NCBI GenBank assembly: GCA_032622095.1
Contig: CP136061.1
Span: 190,596,369-190,660,368 of the forward strand
Direction of reading: 5' to 3'
Source of the DNA: Siphonodentalium dalli
Taxonomy: Eukaryota > Mollusca > Scaphopoda > Gadilida > Siphonodentaliidae
DNA: 64,000 nt
Positions within the stretch are counted from its first letter, which is position 1; every line of letters begins with the position of its first letter. Shown piece by piece: positions 23,901 to 35,900 of the stretch. The notes under the pieces were generated by a model, which saw only the letters and a list, made by a program, of their open reading frames with translations, did not search any database and was not told the DNA's origin. A program made the translations under genes and the position numbers.

Positions 23901-26900
23901 TTTCCTTTGGCCTTGATGAATGGTGCTAACAAGATAGAGTTCTTCATCTTGCTTTGCTATTCTAAAAATAGCACATAAAACTGTTGTGACATATTATACC
24001 AGAAAAAAATCAAAATAAAATTAATATTAATTGATAGTAGAGTTTCCGAACAGGTTTCTCTATTCATATTTATTATGCTTTCCCCCACCCTTCGAAGGAG
24101 GATTTGGGGGTATATATTGGAGACCTCCATCTGTCCCTAGATTCGTAACAAACATTTCACAACACAGCTCAAGTATCGATAGTCAAATTTGGATGTCCTT
24201 TGGTATGCCGGTAGACCAGCATTGTGGAAAGGATCTCCACACAGTGCAGGTTTTGTTCCCACTTTTTTCCCAGAGTTATGCCATTTGCTAGACTTAGTGT
24301 AAAATGCATTAACGTATCCATAACAAACATTATACTGTGGATGTTTTTGTTATAGGATTTCGTTGTCCTTTGGCATGGTGATAGCACAGGTTGGGGGAAA
24401 GGATATCCACATACTACCTGTTTCATCCATTAATTTTTACCAGAGTCATGGCCCTTGTTTGACTTGGAAATTTGTGAATTTTCTGACCGAAAGAACATTT
24501 CAGCTTGTAACTTGGGCAAGGATCTTCTGATTTAGTTGTGCTTTGGTATATTTCCGCCAAAGGAAGCCCTCACACTGAACTATATGGATAGATGTCCTGC
24601 GTTTGTAAACCATAGCAGAAAAGGGTTAACTTTTTGGTCGGTCGCCTACGGTAACTAATGGTCAGTGGCTTGCCTCGGTATCAGTCACGCATGCGCAGTC
24701 CCAATATAATTCACTGTACAGATTGAATTAGCCAGTTTATTTTTCTGCTACAACCGAACGGATCATAAGGGAGTATTTTTCCGAATTTGTCGTTTAACAA
24801 TAGTGACAAATTCAATTTATCGATACAATAATTACTGGTCGCCTACGCGTTCGTTTTTATAATTATCGTTTCGAATTCACGGACCGTTTCGTTTCAAACA
24901 TATAATTGTTCGTGTTTTTCGAATAGGCGGCTGACTTCAAAATTTTCGAATTTGAAAATCGATACGAGGCGCACATTTCGCCATAATCAGCCGCCATTTC
25001 AAGGCCTTACGAGGCGCATAGACTACTGTGAACAATTCATCTATGTAATTATTATAGAACCTATAAGGTATGATATAATTTGTCAGATATAAAAAATGCC
25101 ACGTGATTCTCTAACGGAAGTCTCCTAATTTCGTGGGAATTCATTTACGCGTGGACATTTATTTAGCAATAATTACCATCGCTACTGACGCTATCTATCA
25201 TAATGTTATGAACAACATTCTTTCTCATAATACTTTGTTGGTTTATGGTTCTATACCACTGATCCAGATGTGTTGGTCACATTCGAACTTAAAGTTGATA
25301 ACATTAACATCTTGGTTTATCAATGTCAAAACCAGATACCATTTCAAGGCCTTACGAGGCGCACAGATTATTGTGAGAAATACATCTATGGAATTATTAT
25401 AGCACCTATAAGGTATGATTGAATTTGTCAGATATCAAAAATGCCACGTGATTCTCCGCCGGAAATATCATAATTTCGTGGGAATTATTTTGACGTTTTA
25501 ATGCGTGGAAATTTATTTAACAATAATTCCATCGCTACTGACGCTATCTCTCGTCATGTTATGAACAACGTGCTTTCACATAATACTATGTTTCAATACA
25601 AATGATCCAGATGTGTTAATCACGTTTGACCTTGAAGTTGATTACAATCTACCCAAGAATACTGACAGTTGATTAGATCTTGGTTTATCAATGTCACATG
25701 CATAACAATAACTTCATATGACAGTAGTACCGTAGTGCTACGAATAAATCTCAGCCATGTCATAGAGGTATGTCGATTAATAGCTACCTTGTATATACCG
25801 CTATTCTCAAAGTGATTGACCAGATAAACGGGGTGATACCCCGGTCATGACCGCGGTGATACCGGTAATAAACGGTAGCGGTATCGAGACGGTCATGGCG
25901 TGAAGTTACGGTATTGGGTGATGATACAGTGGTCTTTTAGCGGGCACCGCATTAATTTTGTGGAATACCGCGGTGATTTTCATGGAACTCTTTTAGGGGA
26001 GGTATTTACTCGCGCATGCTTGTTCGCGTTAACAAGCGGTATCGGTGCCGCGGTGTTGGAGGATAACGCGGTATAGTACCGCCATATTAACTGGGTGACA
26101 CCACGTTATTGGTGGTTAATTACTTTAAGTATGGCGGTAGGTCTAATGAACAATAGCTGCGATTATACACCAGCCGGTTCAGCAAGCCGGTCTGAACCGG
26201 TGGGCTTGTAAATTTCTGAGAAGGATCCAGGGATGTTTTTCTACCTGCTACAGGTTTGGGCGCTCAAACTCTGGAGACCCTGGGGATAGTAATTGTTAAA
26301 GTGGTTCTCCATTATTTCAACAAATTTTTCTAAGAGAAGAATAATTCAACAACTAAACATGAAAATCGGATGAGATAGTCTACTAGTATGATATAGAGCC
26401 TTTATTTGCACCATCTCTGGATCCTTCCCAGGTAGTATTTCTCGGTCGGATCTCTTCTCGGGCAGGAACAGTTCACGCTCCCCCGATTATGCCGCGGCAT
26501 TAAATCAATTAGTGGGGAAGCGACTGGTGGCGATGCAGGGGTACTTGGGACCCCCAGGACATTTGGTCCCACACCGGCGCAAGCGGTTCTGTGTGCTGAA
26601 GTTGCCAAAATCGCGTGCGAACGTAACGACACCGGCTGGGCGGCCTACGGCGACTTCGGCATAGGGCAGTGGCCCTATCCATGAGGTAGCAAGCCCGGTC
26701 CCCTTGGTCACGATCTATATAAAGACACGGCCTTGCCTGCCTCTCAGCCGTCTTGGGGTTTCTGCTGCAATGGCCTCTACCCATCGTTCTGCTTGGACAG
26801 GACATTCAGCTTGGTCGGGACCACCTGCATTTGGGGGGGGGCTCACCCCGGTCCGATGGCTCCACCTCCTTCCGGTTATCAGAAGAAACCAGTTTTGGCT

Positions 26901-29900
26901 AATGGCTATGGGATTCTTCATTTCGACACTGGACTCCAAAATTGGAACTCAGTTTATCAGCCTTAAAATTCCATGGGAGGTATTTACTCCTCGATTGAGC
27001 CATCGCCGGAATGGGCCTCCCTCTAGTGTTTTGTCGTCCATTATTGCAGGTCGTTCCGACGCTAGGGCAGAGAGCGACATGCTATCCTTACACCCCAAGG
27101 CGTCTGAGGCTTTCGATGACGACCCGTCTGCGCACAATACGTCAGACTGTGGGTCTTTTCGGTCGTCACAGTCTGGCATCGGTAAGGCAGAAGCTGCGGA
27201 TCGTGATTTCCTATCCACGGATTATCTCATCTATATGCTTCTTCCTACTGAACTATGTACTCTCAAGCTCGCCTGGCTCGCCCTGCGCACTCGTACCACC
27301 GTCTTCAAAATGCATCGAGAACACGATCTATCTTACCTGTGATATACATTTCATAGGTAAGTGACACGACCCGCGACTGACACACTGGTCAATAGACTTC
27401 ACACATGAATGAAGCACATTTACATGGAAAGCATTTCTCTTGTCACGTGCCACAACGACCCTGCCAATGGCCTGGCCGACAGAGTACATCTCATGGCTCT
27501 TCATACTACTATTACCAATATCAATTTGATTATCTGGCACATGGTAATAAAATTAACAGGGCACTGCACGCCTATAGACAATAACGCGGGCAAAGACGTT
27601 TGCACTGTCCATCTCAGCTTTCTAGGAAGCTCATTGACTAGCGTTATAGACCTTTCTTTGCAGGCAGGGGACCACCCAGTCCGAGTGGATCCCAACCCCA
27701 TGGCACCCGATCATACGGGCCTGAAACCATGCTGCCAACTCTGCGCGCTTCGGTATATGCCGGAATTGTCCTATCAACATTCGACAATAAAAACAGGCAA
27801 AGACGTTTGCGCTGTCCAGCTCAGCTTTCGAGGAAGCTCTTTGACTAGCCATCAAACCTTTCCTTGCAGGCAGGGACCAACCCATATGAGGGGATCCCAA
27901 CCACATGGCACCAGCCGCCCAATCATAAGGGCCTGAGATCATGCTGACAACTCTGCTCGCTTCGGTCTATGCTGGATTTGTCCTATTTTCCTTAAACATG
28001 CCTTCAACAGGACCACTTAGGTCGGGGGAGCTCCTCTCCATCATGGCTCTTAAAATTCAATAAGTAACAACATTATAAAGGGATGTGTGTCCTTTACTAG
28101 GAGGATAAAATTTTTCATTTGTTTCCTTAATCAGCGAGCCTTTTTGGAGGGGGTCTTCCCCTAGTTTGCTGCATGCCTCACACTAACATATCACACACCT
28201 AGGTCGTTCTGCTGCATGTTTGGGGGGGAAAGTGACATGATGTTCTGGGCAGAGGCTCCGAACTGAATATTCCGCATGGTGACAATTTACCCGTGGTTAT
28301 CATCTGATTACATTGTATATCATTTGAACTGATTTAAGTTGTCAAAGAGCCAAAGGGCCTTCTGCAATGATCTCATTGTGACTTATAGATCACCTTGATA
28401 TATAATTTTTATATCATTTTTATATATTTATATCAGTCCTTCCCAGGAGACGGGAGTGATTGCTCTCGAACCCGTATGCACTCGTAATTTTCAATTCACG
28501 TGTGCTAAAATTCGCACCCGTCCTTCTTCACAAAATACTAATGGAGACTGTAATTGTTGGTTCAATATTGAACTATTTTAAGGTTTATTTAGATGCTTTA
28601 CCATCTCAGTGCAACTATGGCATATTAAAGTGTAACTAGACATAGGTCTATTCCACAATGACTTTTGGTTTGAGCAAAAACCAAACTTACATGTACAATT
28701 ATGGTATTGTATGGGTGCCATATTACACCCGTCTTCTGCATTACGGGAGCAAATAAATGCTCTCGGTGTGTTTTCCTCATGGGAAGGACTGTTTATATAC
28801 TCGTAAGATTTGTATCACAGGATTTCTGTCGGATATCCTGTGATGCATAGGTACCTCAGAGAGGGCTCCCTCTGTTCAGATGGCTTGACTCCATTATCGT
28901 TGTACAACCTGTTTGGCCTAATGGGTTCTCAACTCAATCCCTGTGCCACAAATTTGGCATCAGGTTCTCTGGCTTTTTCTTTGGCGAATAGCAGTTAGTT
29001 AACTTAGGTTGTCTCGCCATCGATGGAGTGGGCCTCCGTCTGCAGGTCGTTCTGTCGCTAAGGCGGAGAGTGAGTTAGTTTCCTTCCTTCATGATCCTGC
29101 ATCATGGGACCTTGACGGGTGGGACCTTAGAACAGACAGCTGAAGAAGACGACACAGAGAGGAACGAAGAGTTTCTTCTAACGTTATACTTGCTCGGTTC
29201 GCTCGCAACTATGCATTGGATGGCACCTCATGGGATGTTTGTTTCAAAACAAGGGGGGCGGTACACATTTGAGCAATATAGCACTCTAACTATATGAGTT
29301 ATTTCACGTAAATAATCCTAACAGATTCATTAAAGTGTTCATATATGGTACAATCTGTTTTAGAAGAGTACCTTTACTCAAAATTTGGCTATTAACTTTA
29401 TTGCTCGTGCCTCCTCCTGGGCTTGCATTCTAATCCATATAGTTCAGTGTGAGGGCTTCCTTTGGCGGAAATATGATATTTTAAAAAATATAATATATAT
29501 TTCCTTAAAGAAAGCCTGAACACTGAACTATCATAGGGCCCTCCCATGGCGGTGCCATTCCCAACCCCGCGACTCGCCAATCTTCTGATTGAGTTGAAAA
29601 TAAACTGGCTAATTCAATCTGTACAGTGAATTATATTGGGACTGCGCATGCGTGACTGATACCGAGGCAAGCCACTGACCATTAGTTACCGTAGGCGACC
29701 GACCAAAAAGTTAACCCTTTTCTGCTATGGTTTACAAACGCAGGACATCTATCCATATAGTTCAGTGTTCAGGCTTTCTTTAAGGAAATATATATTATAT
29801 TTTTAAAAATATCATGTTGATAGCACAGGTTGGGGAAAAGATACCGACTTACTACAGGTTTTGTCCATTAATTTTTTTCAGAGTTATAGCCCTCATTTGA

Positions 29901-32900
29901 CTTGGGAATTTGTGAGTTTTGTCACATTTCAGTGTGTACCTTGGGCATGGATCATCAGATTTGGTTATACTTTGGTATATTGATAGCCCAGTTTATACTC
30001 GATTCTTGGATTTAGACAATTTCTATCCATTTCCCACTCTCTAAACTGAGTATTGGGAGCATATGCCTACTTGGTTTTACACTTGTTATTTTATACCCTG
30101 GAAACTATATATAACTTGTAAGAAAGAGATACACTATCTTTAAATATATATACATTTTCTCTCTCATTCTCTCTTCAGATTTTCAGTCTTCCACCTGGTA
30201 CAGGCTTAAAAGGAGGGTTTTTTGATGCTCAGGTATGACAGTAATTACTTGAAAATGATTTTTGCACACATGATGTAGACATCTATTACATTTATTTATA
30301 TACAATATGCTGAAAGTTAACGTGAATAATTGTGGTCTATCACTAATTTCATATGCACTACTCATTATCAAAGTTTTACTCAGTGGATGCTAATTTGAAA
30401 TGTACTAATTGCCAATAATTAGTCAAATATACTTTATAATATTGAACAAACAGTGCAGGGAATATATTTCTTTTTGTTTTGTTTATACAGTAATGCCCTA
30501 AATAATCGACTCCTTAACCACAGCATAATTATTGATAACTTTTCAGTATTTAGAATATGGAAATACGGCTTGTTGCCATTCATCGGAAAGCTCATTGAGA
30601 GCTTTTAGATGAATGGCAACAAGCCATAATGTTTCTTAATAATCTATTTCACAGTAGGGGTTGTCTTAGCTCTAGATTGTATGATTTTTTGTCATTTTTT
30701 CTTTAGCTGATATCGCAATAAACATTGAATTGATTACCTTGGAGACGCAATGTAAAATTTGCTTGCAAAATTCACCTAAGTCATACAATCCTGAACTGGG
30801 ACCGTCACCTACTGTGAAATACATTATTAAGAACCATGTACAAACAAAGATATATACTATCTGCTTTGGTTTTTCAATGTTATAAACTTCCCTGTCAGAA
30901 CATCAAAAAGTTCCAAGGTTTTGAACTAATGGAGTATGACCTTTACCGGCATACCCAGAGTAGAGATTCATGGCATGATCTAGCTGATAGCTAGTATAAT
31001 ACCTGATGAATTATTACAGGGGCATCTTAATGACAGCCATGAAAAGAACACCCGAAATACATTATTTGGCGGACTTGTCAAAAGTAAAGTATCATCCACA
31101 GATATGCAGCTTAGCCTTCCAGACTTACCTGAAGATCCAACATCCAGGTTAATTAACACATGTTAACCCTTTCTATACTAAATAGTTTCTCCCATATCAG
31201 TTATTAAACTATATTGGGATGGTCTATTTATTCATCTGGCATCATTGATTAGGAAACATAAGCAGATTTTAGTCAGACAAAAAGATAACACAAGATAAGA
31301 AGGATTTCTAATCATTTGTGTGCAATGTTCAGATAATGAGTTCAACAAACATTTTTCAATTCAATATTGTGAGATTTCTCTTTCAAAGTTCCATAATTCA
31401 CAGAATATTTTCTGTGAATCTTTGAACTGTAGAGCTCCCAAATCGTATCTCACATGTTAAGAATTAATGGTTGAAATTTGTTCTATCTGAGGTTGTTCTA
31501 AACTATTAAAATTCTGCCCATTAAAATTATATACTAAATTAGTCCATAGCCATGTTGTCATAATTCAGCAGTTAGAAATGACTGTCAAATGCGTGTGCTC
31601 TTACCAGGAAAGTATTCACAGGTTTGACATTAATTATGACTTTTTCTTTACAGAGTAATGCTTTTATTAATTTATTTTGTTGAGGCACATGTATTTAATG
31701 AAATTAGCCTTTGAGTACATATCAAATTGTTGTATACCACAAGTCAAATTGCAAGCCGAAAGTACTTCGTGCTGAAGTTGTTGCCAAGAGCGATGACGTA
31801 CATTATGTCAACAATTCTAGTGATATTCCAATCAATTACCGGGTTTCATCAGTCTTAACCCTTTCAGTGCCAAGTCCGATTTTTGTATCAACCCATATTT
31901 CTTTGATCATTTTTCAAATTTATTGATTATAATAATGTTAGCTCTTAGAGCTCTTTCCATCAATGTATTACATTATTATAATCAATAAATTGATTATAAT
32001 AATGTTAGCTCTTAGAGCTCTTTCCATTAATATATTACATTATTATAATCAATAAATTTGAAAAATGATCAAGGAAATATGGGTTAATACAAAAATCGAC
32101 TTGGCACTGAAAGGGTTAACTCATTCAGTGATATATCATAGCTATAGTGTAGTGTCTTTCTATTGGGTATAGGCCTTTCTATACTAAATGGATTCTCACA
32201 TTCACTCATAAAAGGATACATTGGAATGATCTATTATTCATTTGGAGGGATGTTCAGGTAATAAATGCAGACAACAGACAAAAACCTAATACAAGTGCAG
32301 AAGGATTCATATTCTTTGGTGGGAAATGTTCAGATAATAAGTTCAACAAAGACCATTTCCTGAATGAGTATTTATATGGAAAGGGTTAAGACAGTAGGGC
32401 TTTATTATAATTCTCCTCCAGCAAAATGTTTGCCATTCACATAGATAATGCCATGAACTCTAATGTGGCTAATGCCGGCAGAGTTCATATTCCAACAGTA
32501 CAAAACCTGGGAACTTTTTGAACAGGCAACCTTATAAAGTCGAAAAATGTCACAGGGGATTATATTTCTTAGTTATTATCTGTTCCTTAATAATATACCT
32601 CGAAATTGCATGCTTTTTTTGTGACTTTTCTGAGCCGATATCACAATAAGCATTGAATTAATTACCCAAGAGAAATTCCATAATTGTAAGCGAAGTGAAG
32701 CAAAATCGCTCACAAAGTCAAATAAATAATGAAATTTCGAGTTAGAACCTTCACCTAAAGTGAACTAAATTATTTTTCAACTTCATAAACTTAAAAAAGT
32801 TCCAAGGTTTTGTACTGGTGGAATATGATCTCTACAGGCGTTAGCCAGAATAGATATCCATGGCATGATCTATCATTCAGAATGACGAATAACGTCTAAT

Positions 32901-35900
32901 ATTTGGTTGCCAGGAGGATGAACTGTTTCAGGTGTGATATCACCCATGATACATAACTTGTCACCATTTCTACTCACTAACAACCTATTGAACAACCTCT
33001 GCAGATAATGAGCTCCAACCCCAGAATGCTCATATTATTACTACTGGTTGCATCATCAGTAAAATACTTTCTTTTTGAAAGGAGCAGAAAACCAACTGGA
33101 TCCAATATCACACCAACATGATATTGGCCATGCAACTTGGCACACGGACAGTGGAAACCCACAGAAAGTTGACACTGAATGAGTTAAATCACATCTATGG
33201 TCATTATAGAAATTAATGGAAGTCACAGTCAAGGATTTAACTCGACACTAGAGTTTGGAATAAAATACAACTTACATAATAATCTAAAATATTTTAATTA
33301 ACTCGTTACGGATGGCACCTAGTCATAGTACAAGATATTTCCTTGCGATGTCGCAACTCATTTGATAAAATATTTTCTATTTAGATGTGCCTTCCCCTGT
33401 AGCCAATATGGTTAGGTCATGGATATGAACATCGCAGTCTGGGCTAGAAGAGGTTGGCATGGGTTCAAACCATGACATGGGACATCTCAATGTGTCATTC
33501 CGATCGATACATGGTCATTTCGATAAGAAATGAGAATTTGTTCACGCTCACTGAAGCAAGCTCATTTGAAGAAATGAAAACTCATACTGAGTTTGTGTCT
33601 CCATTTCTCTGATATACATATCACTTCTGAGTGTGTGATTGGTTGTGTATGGATGGATATGTCAACCGATATCTTCAAATTCATCATAGATATATACTTA
33701 TTTCAATACTTATGACTATCAGTTTCATATATCAATTCTGTTTTCTAGATCAACAGCAATAGAGATTCCAGAAGTGTTCCCTTCTACCAGTCAGGTATGG
33801 TTTGTTCATTATTTTGATCTCTTTCCCCCATTATAAGGTATCAACAGGTATGATAGGGCCCTGCGAATATTCGTTATTTAAAATGATTTGACCTCAATAT
33901 TTGATTCGACAATTGGCAGTGAATATCTATTGAATCTCTGTTTATCTTTGCGATGCTTTTTTATGTCGCAATATTCCCCAGGCATGAATGTGATCAGGCA
34001 AAAAGCAGTGCTATGTTTCACATCCATCCATGACATAGCCGTAAAAGACCCTTATTATGAGAGTAATTTTTCTTGGGGGTACCTTTCAGCTTGGTGACCA
34101 AACTCCGTCTTAGAAAATAGTGACTTTATGTACATACAGATCACATTTTGATGAACAACTCCTAAAAACGACAAAGGAAATGGAACACATTACAGAGATT
34201 GCAGATACAGTAATGCCCTAAATAATCGACTCCTTAACCACAGCAGAATTATGGGTAACTTATCAGGATTTAGTCCGAAATATGGCTTGCAGCCATTCAT
34301 CGGAAAGCTCTCATTGAGAGCTTTCTGATGAATGGCAACCAGCCATATTTCGGACTAAATCCTGAAACATTACCCATAATTCTGATGTGGTTAAGGAGTC
34401 GATTATTTAAGGCATTACTGTAGCAACTCACAAAACTCAACATTCAGTAATCCTAATGGGAATCTTTTTGAGCTTGATGATCAAACTGGGAGACCTAGGA
34501 TGACTTTAAATTGTGTGATGGCTGGGCTACTAACAGGTCTCATCTCAGCATTTTAACAAAGATTGTAAACATGAAACTTGTTAACTAAATATGTGCTCCT
34601 CATTTTGATTCCACATGGGGAATGACTGGGTTTGTAAATATAAACATGCCATAAACAATGTCATTTGAAAGTTTGTTATCTGTCTTAGCAAGTTTTACTG
34701 CATCCCCACAGTGAATAAGATATATGTCATAGAGTCACATTTATTTCAAGAAATGAGACTCTAATGTGTTATCATTGACATCCGGTTTGAAGAATTTTTT
34801 TAAAATAGAGTTATTCAATGTTATTGGTGCCTAAATTACGGTTCTTCGATTTCGCAATATATATATAAACAGCTCAAAAAAAGAGGGTAATATTTTATGA
34901 GATATTGGATCGATTTTGACGAAACTTTACGCAAATATTTCGTGGTATCCGAGACACAACCTGTACGTGGCACCGTCCTGTAAGTTATGTTATGGCCGAC
35001 TGAGCACAAATGAATGGAAGAGGGGTGTTTTTCAAAATTTGCAAAATACTGACGCAGAGTGGGCAGTCACTCCATTGTTCCATTCTTCACACAAGTTGTT
35101 AATGGCTGTAAATGTGGTCCAAAAGTGACACTGAGTCCACGATAACATGCGGGTCATCTTCGGACACAATATGCCTGCTGCATGCCCAGGCCATTCAGTC
35201 TAACCACATTCCTTTGGATTGACACCTTTCAGAAGTTTCATGCCACAGAGTTATTGAAATCAGTCTCTTTGAAGCCATTTTTCAGTAAACCATGTTTCCA
35301 ACCATGTAGGCCACTGAGGTACCAACAGATAAGGATGTTCCAAGCCCGTGTGAGAAGTGGGGGACCAAGGCACAGCGAAATGACTATGATCACTCTACCT
35401 GTGTTTTTGCAACTTTTGAAAAGTGACCCTCTTCCATTCAATTCGTGCTCACTCTGCCATAGCTCACCTCACAGCACAGTGCTTAGCACACTTGATGTCT
35501 CTGGTACCACAAATCATTTGTGAAAAGTTTCATCAAAATCCATCCAATATCTCGTAAAATATTACTGAATATATTAGGGGGGACTTTTTTTTTGGAGGTG
35601 TTTATATACGCCTAAACATGATGAATTTTCCCTTTAGGGTGTATACTTACCATCCTCCGATTTATTGTTTTATCTAATTTCCCGACAGATATTGCAATTT
35701 ATTCAACACCAACTACAATATAACTAATCTTCTAATATCTAAGTGAGAAATGGTTTCGATAGGTTATTTACCGGACTTAAAACATGGCTATTTCTTGCTA
35801 ATCTCTACTGCTCACCAAATTGATATATTCGATATCAATACTGCGAAGCATTCGCTTTGGTATACAATTTGATTGTATTCAAATATTCTCAGGGCTCTCA

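Larger units (their letters stand above)
24548..29811 (+). mobile_element. DIRS-A, non-autonomous DIRS-like YR retroelement
   Basis: Inverted terminal repeats at about 24,575-24,743 and 29,597-29,765 appear identical over about 170 bases. The left extension (24,548-24,575, ATATTTCCGCCAAAGGAAGC) and right extension (29,766-29,804) differ. Both are found as complements, side by side, in an internal complementary region at 29,439-29,531, next to the right repeat as in DIRS1. The flanking array rejoins without a target duplication, also a DIRS trait. The interior (about 4.7 kb) has gag-like pieces but no recognisable reverse transcriptase or tyrosine recombinase, so mobility would need another element. 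Confidence 0.82.
24078..30084. mobile_element. Pearl-like repeat array, split by DIRS-A
   Basis: It opens with the hairpin CCCCCACCCTTCGAAGGAGGATTTGGGGG (24,082-24,112). Units of about 190 bases follow, with 'CTTTGGYATGxxGRTAGMxCAG', 'GAGTYATGxCCyTTGyTTGACTT' (about 24,190 and 24,370). The series stops at 24,547 inside 'CTTTGGTA' and resumes at about 29,812 with 'TGTTGATAGCACAGG', running to about 30,084. The structure matches the other pearl-like copies at 20,069 and 56,867. Confidence 0.6.
23717..30142. mobile_element. Fold-back MITE, copy 2, split by a 6-kb insertion
   Basis: The left part 23,717-24,077 begins AAAGATAGTGTATCTCTTCC and ends 'TATTCATATTTATTATG'. The right part 30,085-30,142 is 'TTATTTTATACCCTGGAAAC...GATACACTATCTTTAAA'. 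Together they match the layout of copy 1 at 23,215-23,640, where the two parts are contiguous. The DNA between (24,078-30,084) is therefore a later insertion. Confidence 0.68.

Noticed and set aside
27409-27936. ORF of 175 residues as a possible gene
   Set aside because: Spans a 200-bp tandem duplication within DIRS-A; no domain, and the repeat explains the length.
35182-35523. ORF of 113 residues
   Set aside because: Lies within the arms of a fold-back element; the mirror segment encodes nothing comparable.
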